This document shows, piece after piece, positions 18,638-28,436 of a stretch of 64,000 nt of DNA. Source of the DNA: an uncultured Flavobacteriaceae bacterium. GTDB lineage: Bacteria > Bacteroidota > Bacteroidia > Flavobacteriales > Flavobacteriaceae. How positions within the stretch are numbered: position 1 is the first letter of the stretch; the number at the start of each line of letters is the position of its first letter. The notes beneath the pieces were generated by a model. The model searched no databases. It was not told the origin of the DNA and was given only the letters and a program-made list of their open reading frames with translations. The translations under genes were made by a program, and so were the position numbers. The DNA lies in NCBI GenBank assembly GCA_947502975.1, contig CANNBV010000001.1, positions 310,001-374,000 on the forward strand, given 5' to 3'.

Positions 18638-18714
18638 ATTCCGAATTTATTTCGGAATCTCATACTAATTTTATCAAAAATAATTTTGATGAGAACCTGA
18701 AACAAGTTCAGGTT
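18638..18714. repeat. Triple-hairpin intergenic palindrome
   Basis: Three perfect hairpins follow one another between the A2M stop and the SH3 gene start: an 8-bp stem at 18638-18645/18651-18658, a 7-bp stem at 18673-18679/18684-18690, and an 8-bp stem at 18694-18701/18707-18714. TCTCAT and ATGAGA on either side of the middle hairpin also pair. The third hairpin (AACCTGAA-TTCAGGTT) is of the kind scattered between genes in many Bacteroidota. It resembles a composite REP (BIME-like) element. Confidence 0.7.
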
Positions 18715-18749
18715 GACAAGCTTATTATTTTAAGCTAAAGGACGCATTA

Positions 18750-21700
18750 TTATTTAATTACATTAATCCACTGCCCTTTAGTTCTCACTAAAAAGTCATT
18801 GTCATACATAGCTTCCGCTTGAATTCCAGGTAAATAATAATTGCCTAAATAACTAGCATTTAGCATTACCGAGAATGTTTTGGTGCTATTGGAATTTCCT
18901 TTTTTGCTTAAGTCAAAATAGAAATTCACGCGGTCATCTCTAATATCTGTATAGCGCGCTTTATTAGAGGTTGTGGTTCCAAAGGCTGTAAATCGGGTAT
19001 TTACAATTTCCCATCCCGAAGGGAAAATTTGTGTTAGAGCCACATCATTTATGTTATTATTTTTCAAGTTGCTTACACTAACCGTAGCAACAAAATCTTG
19101 GCCTTGCATCAATTTAGAAATATCAATGCGATTGCCTTGTAAATCTTTGTATTGCACAGAAACACTTAACCCACGTTGTTCCACGAGCTCTTGTCCAAGT
19201 GGTAGCTTTCCAGAGTTTAATACTCTCACATACACCACATTGTTTTGTGTATTGGTTAATGCTAAACTATTAGTGCCATCTACAATATTTAGTTTACGTT
19301 GTGCAATTGCATTTTTACTGTTTATACTTTCGGTTTTTCCGTTAATGGTATAGCTTAGGTTTAAAGCTTTTCCACCATTAGTGTTTACCATTTTTGCCAT
19401 AGCTAGTAGGCTGTAGGCTGTGGTTTGTGTGCTCATCCAACGGTTGCTTGATAAATCTTTAGCAATAGTTTCAGCTAACTCACGCGTTTTGGTGTTTTTT
19501 GTCAATACCATAGTTTCTAAAGCCATTGCGCGGTTTCTATCTACCGAACCATAGGTATAATAATTATAACGTTGCGCTTTAAAATTGATGTTTGCCGATT
19601 GCGAAATTTGATGGCTCGCTTCATTTTGTCCAGCTAAGGCATAAGCCGCAGCTAATCGCCATTTTGCCTCATTCGAGATTTCAGAGAACTCTCTAAGTCT
19701 ATTCATACTTGCCAAATCTGGACTGCCAGCCAAAGCCAAAGTATAAAGTCTATAGGCTTGCGCTAAATCAGAATTATAACGGCGATAGCTTGGGCGCCAA
19801 TTTCTGGCAGTTTGTTTTTGGTATCTCAACCAATTGCTTTTAAATGTGAGCGGTAGCACGTAGCCTTTCTTTTCAGCTTCTATCATAAAATGGCCTGCGT
19901 AACTTGTACCCCAATCATTGGCGCTAGCTTCACCAATCCAGTAACTCAAACCACCATGAGCTCTTTGAAAATGTCCTAAACGTTTAATGCCTTTTTCTAC
20001 ATTATCACGGATTTTTTTCTTCTTATCAAACGTTAAATCAAAAATATCTTCTAAAAATAGTTGCGGAAATACGCTTGATGTGGTTTGCTCTACACAACCA
20101 TGTGGATAACGAATCAAATATTCCAATCGTCTGGTAAAATCCATTGGAGGCAAGGTTGAAAACTCTACTGTAGTAGCATTTGTTCCGGCAACACCAAATG
20201 TTGAAAACTCTAAAGTTTCTGTTCCATTTGCAGTCAACGTTTTATCCAAAGCTTTTGACGTCATCGGATTTGTGTTTACCACATCTAATTCTACTTTATA
20301 GTTTGATGTCTCACCATTTCCACTGGCAATCACTTCAACAGTATTAATCCCTTTTGCTTTGCTCACATCTAATTCAAAATAGGCCATTTTTTCATCAGGT
20401 TTTGCAAAACTCAAGGTTTGTTTTGTATCACCAACAACCGAAATACCATTGCTTAATTTCAAACTTATAGTTACGTTTTTCACCTTAGGTTCCATAGCAA
20501 AAACAGTGACAGGCAATGTTACTTTTTCACCAGGGCTTAACTTTCGTGGAAGTGTAGCTAACACCATCAAAGGTTTTTTTACAGGAACCGTTTTATCTGT
20601 ACTTCCATAAGCTTCATTGTTGTTGTTTCCAGCTACAACCATCGTACGCACCGAACCAATATAATTTGGTAATTTAATTTGATGTGTTTTGGTTTTTCCT
20701 GCATCTAGTTTAAAAGGCCCTAAGTAAGTTACTACAGGTTTAAAACGATTGGCTTTTTTGTTTTTACCACCCGCAGCATTGCCATCACCACCAATTGCAA
20801 ATACTTGATCGATGCTTCCAGAATAAGCGCCAATTACGTCATCAAAAATATCCCAGGTTTTTACACCCAAAGCTTCTCGTTTGTAAAACGCTGCCCAAGC
20901 ATTTGGAGTTTTAAAACGTGTTAAATCTAAAAGACCTTCCTCAACCATAGCAATACTATAAGTCATTGCTTTATTGTTTTTTTCAGATACTTTTACATCA
21001 AAGGTTTGCTCTGGTTTTAGTTTATCTGGCATCTGCAATTCTGGATGTAATTTGGTACTTGGGTTTTCTACCATAATTGGAATTACACCATATAGCCGTA
21101 TAGGTAAATCGTTTGCAGTAATGGCATGTGGTTGTAATAATGAAATATTCACAAATACATTTGGTGCCATCTCTTTGGTAATCGGTAGATCAACAACGGT
21201 TTCTCCTTGTGCTGTTTTTACCCATTTATAATCTAACACTTCGGTACCATTTTCAATACTTACTAAAGCACGACCTTCACTGCCTGATGCAAATGTGACT
21301 TTAGCTGTTTCACCAACATTATACTGTTCTTTATCTGCGGAGAATACCAACATTTTTGCAGCTTCCTTATCGGAAGATGGTGCTTTTTGCCACCAATTTT
21401 TATAGAAATAAGCGGTTCTTCCTGTGGCATGTCCGCTTACAGGATCTGATATTCTAATAAGGTAACGTCCACGGTCATTATCTGGAATTTTAATATTGAA
21501 GTTCGCTTTACCATTAGCATCCGTGTTTATTTTTGATGTTGAATAAGGTCTATGATAGTTACTAGATACATAACTTGCTAAATCATCATACGAAGAGTTC
21601 CACCACCAACGCCACTCAACTTTATAGATTTTAACTTCAAGGTTATTGCGTTTTGCAGGTTTACCATTTTCATCAACTACAACAACATCAAACGTTTGAT

Positions 21701-24326
21701 TTTCATCTGTAAAAAAGGAACCATAAGCATTCCCTTTGGGCGAACGTAAACCAACAAAAGAACTGTAAGGCGCATACTTTTTTGTGAAAGCATCCATAGA
21801 GAAATCGCCACCGTTTTCAAAAGCGCGTACTAAAAATTGAACGTTAAGCATGCCTGGAGCATTCTTACCTACATTCAGTTTTTTATTGATAGAAGCTAAA
21901 CCCTCTTCATTTACTTTCCCTTCAAAAATATTGATTTCTTCTGTTTGGAATTTGCGCGTTGGATCATTAAACGTATAGTTTTTATAGTTTTCAAAAGCAG
22001 TGTATGCTGAACTGAACTTTGCTTTTACTTCAGCTTTTAAATTTTTCCCTGGCGCACCATGCAACCATTTTACATCCAAATCACCTTTTAATGGTTCATT
22101 ATTGGAAAGTATATCGTTATCAAAATCAATTTTAATTTTTAAACGGTTTGGCTTTACGGTTTCAATTTTCAAACCTTTATTAAATGTAGCGCCGCCAACG
22201 GATACTTTTGCATTGTAGTTTCCTGTTTTATCTTCTGAAGATGTTGGCACCGTAAATTTATAGAAATTGTTGAGGTTGTCTGCTGTTACGTTTTTGTAAA
22301 CCAACTTTCCATTAGGATCGGTAATCTCCAATTTTATAGGGTGTCGTTTAGGTAACGGATTTGCATTATCATTCAACATAAACGTTAAATGTAAAGTGTC
22401 TCCTGGTCGCCAAACACCACGCTCTCCATATAAATACCCTTTTAATCCGCGTTGTAAGCGATGTCCTGATACATCAAACTTGCTTAATGATAACGAATTC
22501 CCATCTTGAAGTTTCACATAGGTTGTATTGTTGCCTTTTGAAACAATAGCGAAGTTTGCATGCTTATCCGCATCTATTGTAGTTAAGCCTTCGGCATCAG
22601 TAGTTCTACTAGCTAATTCTTGTTGCTGGAAATTATAAAGAGCTACTTTTGCATTAGCTTCTGGTTCTGTATTTAAAATATTAGTTACAGCAAAATAATA
22701 AGAGTCGTTTGACCCTCGTTTTGCAATAACGCCAAGGTTTGAGGCTAGTAAATTTTGAGATACTATTTTGCGCTCGTTGTAATAGGCATCGTGACATGGG
22801 TTTTGTTCTTCACGCCAGTTATAAGTATAGTTTCTATAACGATACAATAGATTGTCCCAATATTGTTCCTCGCGTAAATCTTCATCTTCTACGGCGCTAG
22901 TTGTGTAATCCTCTTCATAGTAGTCTTCTTCGTAATAATAGTCATCATAATCATCATTTTCTGAAGTGTTTGAACTTACATTTGCTTCACAATCATATAA
23001 AGAATAGCGTCTATCAAAACTTAATTCAATACGATAAATAGCACCAGCATCGGCTTTAAAAAACTTAGATAAATCGATGCTGTAAGCTTTCCATTTTCCA
23101 GTGTTTTCTGCAGCATTTTGTAACTGAATGGTTTGTTTTGCAATACGTCGCCCTACTTTTTTAATATCGTAGCGGTTACTACTATTCAAATTATTGTCTT
23201 GTAAAAACTGAAGCACATTATCTTCAAATATTTTAATGACACGAACATCCACAGCACTTAAGTTTACAGCTTCAAAATTGAATTTTAATTCTTGAGAGTT
23301 CGGTAAAATTGTGCCATTGCTAATCAATCTTACTTGTGGTTTTAATTCCTCAAAAGCTATAGTTTCAGAGAATGGTTTCTTTAGTTTATAGCCTTCATTA
23401 TTTTTTATACCTTGAAAGACATCAACTTGAATATTGCCAACGAGTTTGCTGTCTGGATAGATTTTCAAAACATTACCATCAACTATAAATCTTGGGTTTT
23501 TTACCTTTTGAATAGATACCAAGCCTTCAAAATTTTGTTGTTTTTTAAGCGGATCAGAGAAGTTAATAGATAAGAACTGTTCAGGTGCTTGAATAACTTC
23601 TGTATCAACAATAGTGAAGTGATTTTTTCCCGGAATGGTAATTGTGTTTTCCCCCTTGTTATCAGCTTTAATAGCTTTTCCGTTCCATTTTACCAGTATT
23701 TTACTGTCGTCTACTAATCGATTGATACTATCAATTTTAAATTCGAAATGTTTTGAACTTTCATTTAATTCATTAAAAACAAGTGCTAATTTTTTGCCGT
23801 TTTGTGAAGCTTCAACTAAAGTTTTGGCATCTTCAATAGAAATAACATCCGCAGATTTTATAACACCTTCTAAATACTGCCATGCTTTAGAGTAAGATTG
23901 TAAACTATTGGTAATAACATTAAAGCTTGGGGTAATAGTTTTAAATTGAAACGTGTAATTACCAAAACCAACGGGCATGTTTTTGTAGATATCATTTAGC
24001 TTTACAGAAACTGTATATTCTGTATCTGGCTCTAGATGCTCATCTGGCGTAAAAATGATTGTATGTTTGTTTGCGACTGTTAGTTTTCCTTCTGCATGAG
24101 GTTTAATAGTCACTATATTGTCTGTGATTTCATCTCCAATTTCCCAACCTTCAACTTCATTTGCTAAATTAATTTGAATTGGATTAGCTACTGAAGTTAT
24201 TCCAGATGTGGTATAACTAATGTAATCTCGAAATTTGAAAAGGTTATCGGTTTCTACGGCTTTCTTTTTACAAGACACTATTAATGCAATTGTGCATATG
24301 ATAGTAAAGAGTTTTTTTAATGGCAT
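18750..24326 (-). CDS. Alpha-2-macroglobulin family lipoprotein
   Basis: An 1858-residue periplasmic protein with a lipoprotein signal (ALIVSCKKK, Cys19). It has the A2M architecture: many beta-sandwich MG domains, an MG2-like segment (RGVWRPGDTLHLTFMLND, about residue 640), the A2M core and a helical thioester domain. The thioester motif is intact as CVEQ with Cys1411 in YPHGCVEQTT, so it should covalently trap proteases. Bacterial A2Ms are thought to guard the periplasm against proteases that enter through a damaged envelope, working beside PBP1C wall repair. An Asp/Glu/Tyr-rich insert lies near residues 450-480. It heads the A2M-SH3-pbpC group. Confidence 0.93.
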   Translation of the reverse strand: MPLKKLFTIICTIALIVSCKKKAVETDNLFKFRDYISYTTSGITSVANPIQINLANEVEGWEIGDEITDNIVTIKPHAEGKLTVANKHTIIFTPDEHLEPDTEYTVSVKLNDIYKNMPVGFGNYTFQFKTITPSFNVITNSLQSYSKAWQYLEGVIKSADVISIEDAKTLVEASQNGKKLALVFNELNESSKHFEFKIDSINRLVDDSKILVKWNGKAIKADNKGENTITIPGKNHFTIVDTEVIQAPEQFLSINFSDPLKKQQNFEGLVSIQKVKNPRFIVDGNVLKIYPDSKLVGNIQVDVFQGIKNNEGYKLKKPFSETIAFEELKPQVRLISNGTILPNSQELKFNFEAVNLSAVDVRVIKIFEDNVLQFLQDNNLNSSNRYDIKKVGRRIAKQTIQLQNAAENTGKWKAYSIDLSKFFKADAGAIYRIELSFDRRYSLYDCEANVSSNTSENDDYDDYYYEEDYYEEDYTTSAVEDEDLREEQYWDNLLYRYRNYTYNWREEQNPCHDAYYNERKIVSQNLLASNLGVIAKRGSNDSYYFAVTNILNTEPEANAKVALYNFQQQELASRTTDAEGLTTIDADKHANFAIVSKGNNTTYVKLQDGNSLSLSKFDVSGHRLQRGLKGYLYGERGVWRPGDTLHLTFMLNDNANPLPKRHPIKLEITDPNGKLVYKNVTADNLNNFYKFTVPTSSEDKTGNYNAKVSVGGATFNKGLKIETVKPNRLKIKIDFDNDILSNNEPLKGDLDVKWLHGAPGKNLKAEVKAKFSSAYTAFENYKNYTFNDPTRKFQTEEINIFEGKVNEEGLASINKKLNVGKNAPGMLNVQFLVRAFENGGDFSMDAFTKKYAPYSSFVGLRSPKGNAYGSFFTDENQTFDVVVVDENGKPAKRNNLEVKIYKVEWRWWWNSSYDDLASYVSSNYHRPYSTSKINTDANGKANFNIKIPDNDRGRYLIRISDPVSGHATGRTAYFYKNWWQKAPSSDKEAAKMLVFSADKEQYNVGETAKVTFASGSEGRALVSIENGTEVLDYKWVKTAQGETVVDLPITKEMAPNVFVNISLLQPHAITANDLPIRLYGVIPIMVENPSTKLHPELQMPDKLKPEQTFDVKVSEKNNKAMTYSIAMVEEGLLDLTRFKTPNAWAAFYKREALGVKTWDIFDDVIGAYSGSIDQVFAIGGDGNAAGGKNKKANRFKPVVTYLGPFKLDAGKTKTHQIKLPNYIGSVRTMVVAGNNNNEAYGSTDKTVPVKKPLMVLATLPRKLSPGEKVTLPVTVFAMEPKVKNVTISLKLSNGISVVGDTKQTLSFAKPDEKMAYFELDVSKAKGINTVEVIASGNGETSNYKVELDVVNTNPMTSKALDKTLTANGTETLEFSTFGVAGTNATTVEFSTLPPMDFTRRLEYLIRYPHGCVEQTTSSVFPQLFLEDIFDLTFDKKKKIRDNVEKGIKRLGHFQRAHGGLSYWIGEASANDWGTSYAGHFMIEAEKKGYVLPLTFKSNWLRYQKQTARNWRPSYRRYNSDLAQAYRLYTLALAGSPDLASMNRLREFSEISNEAKWRLAAAYALAGQNEASHQISQSANINFKAQRYNYYTYGSVDRNRAMALETMVLTKNTKTRELAETIAKDLSSNRWMSTQTTAYSLLAMAKMVNTNGGKALNLSYTINGKTESINSKNAIAQRKLNIVDGTNSLALTNTQNNVVYVRVLNSGKLPLGQELVEQRGLSVSVQYKDLQGNRIDISKLMQGQDFVATVSVSNLKNNNINDVALTQIFPSGWEIVNTRFTAFGTTTSNKARYTDIRDDRVNFYFDLSKKGNSNSTKTFSVMLNASYLGNYYLPGIQAEAMYDNDFLVRTKGQWINVIK

Positions 24327-24576
24327 CGCTGTGAATGTTTAGAGTTAACAAATTAATGAAAAAACGAAAGCGTAGGTAGTTTCTCGTTAATTAAGTTACG
24401 GCAAGGAAACAGTATTTAGTTTTTCAGTAGATGTTAAATAAGTCTTAAGGTTTTGGTTGAAGATCAAAAGCACCGATGAAAGGCATATTTTTCTGTTAAA
24501 TGATCGATTTTCAAAGATTTAATCATCTTTAAACTACTGATACTCGTATATTTCAATACCCAAATCTATTTATATT

Positions 24577-25086
24577 ATGAAAACACTTCATTTAAAAACC
24601 TGCATAGTATGTCTTTGTTTAGTTGCATTTTTTTGTGCTGTATCTTGTTCTAAAGATGAAATGTCTGAAAACGATATTGAAAAACTGGAAGCTATTTCGG
24701 TGGCTGAAGAAATTTTACAGATAGTGAATGCACACAGGGCTAGCATTGGAAAAGAACGGTTGTCTTTCAATACATTAGCAAATGATTTGGCTTATGAGCA
24801 TACACTTTATATGATTAATCAGAGAGATATTAGTCACGATGATTTTGATCAAAGATCTGACCGTTTATTTACTGAAGAGAATGCTTCAAGAACTGGTGAA
24901 AATGTAGCTTATGGACAGCGATCTGCAAAAGACGTCATGAATGCTTGGTTGAATAGCTCAGGACACCGAAAAAATATTGAAGGCGATTTTACACATATTG
25001 GTATTGCTGTGGTAAAAAATGCTTCTGGCGTTTATTATTTCACTCAGATCTTCTTTAAGAAAAGAGGTGGGAGTAATAATGTTTAA
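24577..25086 (+). CDS. CAP-domain (SCP/PR-1-like) lipoprotein
   Basis: A 169-residue protein with an N-terminal lipoprotein signal (CAVSC). The CAP domain shows the usual order: NAHRASIGKERLSFNTLAND, AYEHTLYMINQRDISHDDFD (first His), TGENVAYG (Glu), and WLNSSGHRKNIEGDFTHIGI (second His). Bacterial CAP proteins are small secreted proteins of unclear activity, suggested to bind lipids or cleave peptides. It stands alone, divergent from the A2M gene over a 250-base spacer in which no clear promoter was recognised. Confidence 0.88.
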   Translation: MKTLHLKTCIVCLCLVAFFCAVSCSKDEMSENDIEKLEAISVAEEILQIVNAHRASIGKERLSFNTLANDLAYEHTLYMINQRDISHDDFDQRSDRLFTEENASRTGENVAYGQRSAKDVMNAWLNSSGHRKNIEGDFTHIGIAVVKNASGVYYFTQIFFKKRGGSNNV

Positions 25087-25111
25087 TATCTTTATTTTTT
25101 GAGTGAGAGTA

Positions 25112-25140
25112 TTCCTCTCCTCGGAGGGGCTAGGGGTGGG
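25112..25140 (+). repeat. Left inverted palindrome flanking DUF559 gene
   Basis: A GC-rich unit that contains a hairpin (CCTCTCC-TC-GGAGGGG, one mismatch) followed by AGGGGTGGG. The same unit appears inverted at 25512-25541. The stop codon and last codons (Thr-His-Pro-stop) of the DUF559 gene are encoded by this repeat. Confidence 0.85.
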
Positions 25141-25504
25141 TATTTAATTCTTCAATGATCAGCTTAATTTCATTAATCACCCAACTCAAATTATGTTTCA
25201 CATCCAAATCACTAAACCTGATAACTCTAACACCAAGTGATTCTAATCGCTTTTGCCTTATAGTATCTTTTTCTTGTTGGCCTTCTTCAAAGTGAATAGC
25301 CCCATCTACTTCTATAGCCAATTGTAAATCTTTACAATAAAAATCTACAATATAATTATCAATTGGGATTTGTCTACTGAATTTTACTCCAATTTTTTTG
25401 CCCTTTATTTCGCGCCATAGTCCTATTTCTCCTAATGTCATATTGTTGCGAAGGTTTTTCGCAAGTGGAACTAAATCTGGATTGTATGGTATAATTTTTC
25501 TCAT
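25130..25504 (-). CDS. DUF559 (Vsr-like fold) endonuclease-domain protein
   Basis: A 124-residue protein of the DUF559 family, related to very-short-patch repair and restriction-endonuclease-like folds. Visible core: RNNMTLGEIGLWREIKGKKI, then the active-site-like FSRQIPIDNYIVDFYCKDLQ (Asp) and LAIEVDGAIHF (Glu), then the family feature RQKRLESLGVRVIRFSDLDV. I start at ATG 25504; a GTG at 25516 lies in the right-hand palindrome. It overlaps or abuts inverted GC-rich palindromes at both ends, so it looks like a self-contained insertion between the CAP and asparaginase genes. Cellular role is unknown; a part in repeat movement is speculative. Confidence 0.85.
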   Translation of the reverse strand: MRKIIPYNPDLVPLAKNLRNNMTLGEIGLWREIKGKKIGVKFSRQIPIDNYIVDFYCKDLQLAIEVDGAIHFEEGQQEKDTIRQKRLESLGVRVIRFSDLDVKHNLSWVINEIKLIIEELNTHP

Positions 25505-25511
25505 TTTTGAA

Positions 25512-25541
25512 CCCACCCCTTAATCCCCTCCAAGGAGGGGA
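25512..25541 (-). repeat. Right inverted palindrome flanking DUF559 gene
   Basis: Read on the minus strand this is the same unit as at 25112-25140: a perfect CCCCTCC-AA-GGAGGGG hairpin (7-bp stem) followed by AAGGGGTGGG, with the GTG alternative start of the nuclease gene inside. Together the two units form inverted ends around one gene. Confidence 0.85.
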
Positions 25542-25568
25542 ATGGGTTACGGATAAGAATTTCGAAAG

Positions 25569-26639
25569 TTAGTCTTTAAACATTCCTACATACAACTCAC
25601 CTTTATCATTCATTGTAGCACGATACATTCCAGGAGTGTTAAATTCCATAACCATATTACCATTTTTATCAATAGCAATAATACCACCTGTACCACCAAG
25701 TTTTGTCAATTTATTTTGAATGACTTCTTTTGAAGCTTCCGCTAAAGACAATTCTTTATATTCCATTAAAGCAGAAATATCATAAGCAACCATACCACGT
25801 ATAAAATATTCTCCCCATCCTGTACTTGATACAGCACATGTATTGTTGTTAGCATAAGTGCCAGCTCCAATTATTGGAGAATCACCTATACGTCCCCACC
25901 GTTTATTAGTCATCCCTCCAGTGGAAGTGCCAGCAGCTAAATTGCCATTTTTATCCAATGCGGCACAGCCTACAGTTCCCATTTTATAATCTTTAATGTC
26001 GTCGTCGTAATAACTTGCTATTTTTTTGGGAGTGTCCCCATCGTGGTCTTGTTCTATGATGTCTTTTTCTTTGGCACGTTCTAGAGATTTAAAACGTCTT
26101 TCAGTGTAAAAATAACTTGGATCTACAATTTCTAAATCTTGTTCTGTTGCAAAAATTTCTGCGCCTTTTCCAGAAAGCATTACATGTGGAGAATCTTCCA
26201 TAATTGCACGTGCGAGATTAATAGGGTGTTTTACAGTTTTTGTCCCAGCCGAAGCCCCAGCATTTAGAGTTTTGCCATCCATTATTGAAGCATCATGTTC
26301 ATTAAAGCCTTCATGTGTAAATACTGCCCCTTTTCCTGCGTTAAATAAAGGGGAATCTTCTAAAACATTTATTGTTTTTTCAACTGCATCTAAACTAGTA
26401 CCACCATTTTTCAAAATATCATAGCCAACGCGAATAGCTTCTTCAAGTTTTTGTTGATAAGCAGCTTCTTTTTCTGGAGTCATATTTTCTTTTTTAATAG
26501 TTCCCGCACCACCATGAATAACAATAGAGAATTGTGGGTTTTCAGTTTCCACAGGTTCTGAAATAGCTTCCGCTTTAGATTCATTTTTACACGAAAAGGA
26601 GAGTGCTATGACTCCAAAAATTAAGATGATCTTTTTCAT
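25569..26639 (-). CDS. Isoaspartyl peptidase / L-asparaginase (type 2), lipoprotein
   Basis: A 356-residue Ntn-hydrolase precursor with a lipoprotein signal (IALSFSC, Cys17). The nucleophile Thr222 in KMGTVGCAALDK is where the precursor should cleave itself into alpha and beta chains. VIHGGAGTI near the start and STGGMTNKRWGRIGDSPIIG after the nucleophile are family hallmarks. Plant-type asparaginases remove isoaspartyl residues from damaged peptides or hydrolyse asparagine; here in the periplasm, perhaps feeding amino-acid uptake. It is a single gene next to the DUF559 unit, divergent from the aldehyde dehydrogenase. Confidence 0.92.
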   Translation of the reverse strand: MKKIILIFGVIALSFSCKNESKAEAISEPVETENPQFSIVIHGGAGTIKKENMTPEKEAAYQQKLEEAIRVGYDILKNGGTSLDAVEKTINVLEDSPLFNAGKGAVFTHEGFNEHDASIMDGKTLNAGASAGTKTVKHPINLARAIMEDSPHVMLSGKGAEIFATEQDLEIVDPSYFYTERRFKSLERAKEKDIIEQDHDGDTPKKIASYYDDDIKDYKMGTVGCAALDKNGNLAAGTSTGGMTNKRWGRIGDSPIIGAGTYANNNTCAVSSTGWGEYFIRGMVAYDISALMEYKELSLAEASKEVIQNKLTKLGGTGGIIAIDKNGNMVMEFNTPGMYRATMNDKGELYVGMFKD

Positions 26640-26761
26640 GAAGAATAATGTTGTTTAAGACTCTAAAGTTACTGATTTTATCATTAGTAAAATTTAATAA
26701 AATCAAGTTTTTATTAGTATATTCGCAAATAATTTCAAATTAATTAACAAATCAATAATTA

Positions 26762-28315
26762 ATGAGTAGTATAGCAACTGATTTTGGTATAGAAAAGGCA
26801 CTTAAAGTTTTAGGTGTTAAAGCAGTAAATGAAGGCACTTCAACAGGATCGTTTCATTTTTCAAATGGAGAAATTATTGAAAGTTATTCTCCTGTAGATG
26901 GGCAGTTAATTGGAAAAGTAAAATCTACTACAAAAGAAGATTACGAAACGTTAATGAAAGTAGCAACTGCAGCTTTTAAAACATGGCGATTGATGCCTGC
27001 TCCCCAAAGAGGTGAAATTGTACGTCAGTTTGGCGATAAGTTACGTGAAAAGAAAGAGGCTTTAGGAAAGTTGGTCTCATATGAAATGGGTAAAAGCTAC
27101 CAAGAAGGTTTGGGTGAAGTTCAAGAAATGATAGATATATGTGATTTTGCTGTAGGTTTATCGCGGCAGCTTCATGGGCTAACGATGCATTCAGAACGTC
27201 CTGGTCATCGTATGTATGAGCAATACCATCCACTTGGTGTTGTTGGAATTATTTCTGCATTCAATTTCCCTGTAGCAGTTTGGTCATGGAATACCGCTTT
27301 AGCTTGGATTTGTGGAGATGTTTGTGTTTGGAAGCCTTCTGAAAAAACACCACTTTGTGGTATTGCATGTCAAAATATAGCTGCTGAGGTTTTTGCCGAA
27401 AATAATTTACCAGAAGGTATTTCGTGTTTAATTAATGGAGACTATAAGGTTGGAGAATTCATGACTAAGGATACTAGAATTCCTTTGATTTCTGCTACAG
27501 GTTCGACTAGAATGGGTAAAATTGTAGCCCAAGAAGTTGCTGGTCGTTTAGGAAAATCTTTGTTAGAATTAGGAGGGAATAATGCCATAATAGTAACACC
27601 TGATGCCGATATTAAAATGACGGTTATTGGTGCTGTTTTTGGGGCAGTGGGAACTGCAGGACAACGCTGTACATCAACACGTCGTTTAATTATCCATGAG
27701 TCTATTTACGATAAAGTAAAACATGCTGTAGCGGATGCATACAAGCAATTACGTATTGGAAATCCTTTGGATGAAAATAATCATGTAGGACCATTAATTG
27801 ATACTGATGCGGTAAATATGTATAACCAAGCCTTGGAAAAAGTAGTTGAAGAGGGAGGAAATATCGTAATTGAAGGCGCCGTGCTTTCAGGCGAAGGTTA
27901 CGAAAGTGGGTGTTATGTAAAACCAGCAATAGCAGAAGCAAAACCAGGATTTGAAATCGTTCAACATGAAACATTTGCACCAGTATTATACCTATTAAAA
28001 TATTCTGGAAGTGTTGAAAATGCCATAGTGATTCAAAATGATGTCGCTCAAGGCTTATCCTCTGCAATTATGACAAACAATTTACGTGAAGCAGAACGTT
28101 TCTTATCGCAAGCTGGATCAGATTGTGGTATTGCCAATGTAAATATTGGAACGTCTGGTGCTGAAATAGGTGGTGCCTTTGGAGGAGAAAAGGATACTGG
28201 CGGCGGACGAGAATCAGGCTCTGACGCATGGAAAATCTACATGCGTCGTCAAACAAATACCATAAATTATACAACGGAATTACCATTAGCTCAGGGTATC
28301 AAATTTGATTTATGA
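26762..28315 (+). CDS. Aldehyde dehydrogenase, ALDH7 (antiquitin) type
   Basis: A 517-residue NAD(P)-dependent aldehyde dehydrogenase. The catalytic Cys303 is in GTAGQRCTSTRRL and the general-base Glu in LLELGGNN. The N-terminal YSPVDGQLIGKVKSTTKEDY and the C-terminal GGEKDTGGGRESGSDAWK are characteristic of ALDH7, which oxidises L-2-aminoadipate 6-semialdehyde (piperideine-6-carboxylate) in lysine catabolism. I infer that role, but no lysine 6-dehydrogenase or aminotransferase gene is close by. It is a monocistronic plus-strand gene with 121 bases before the DUF1800 gene. Confidence 0.9.
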   Translation: MSSIATDFGIEKALKVLGVKAVNEGTSTGSFHFSNGEIIESYSPVDGQLIGKVKSTTKEDYETLMKVATAAFKTWRLMPAPQRGEIVRQFGDKLREKKEALGKLVSYEMGKSYQEGLGEVQEMIDICDFAVGLSRQLHGLTMHSERPGHRMYEQYHPLGVVGIISAFNFPVAVWSWNTALAWICGDVCVWKPSEKTPLCGIACQNIAAEVFAENNLPEGISCLINGDYKVGEFMTKDTRIPLISATGSTRMGKIVAQEVAGRLGKSLLELGGNNAIIVTPDADIKMTVIGAVFGAVGTAGQRCTSTRRLIIHESIYDKVKHAVADAYKQLRIGNPLDENNHVGPLIDTDAVNMYNQALEKVVEEGGNIVIEGAVLSGEGYESGCYVKPAIAEAKPGFEIVQHETFAPVLYLLKYSGSVENAIVIQNDVAQGLSSAIMTNNLREAERFLSQAGSDCGIANVNIGTSGAEIGGAFGGEKDTGGGRESGSDAWKIYMRRQTNTINYTTELPLAQGIKFDL

Positions 28316-28436
28316 TACTAATAAGACGCTATATAAAGTAAAAAGTCCTTTTTATATTTCAAATTAAACCTTTTTAAGTCTTTCTAGTCTAATCACTTAT
28401 AGAATTCGTTTTATTGAATTTTACTAACTTTAGCAT

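Noticed and set aside
26976-28286. Minus-strand open frames opposite the aldehyde dehydrogenase
   Set aside because: The plus-strand gene is full length with all motifs; the opposite frames are rich in His/Leu/Phe as expected for antisense of coding DNA.
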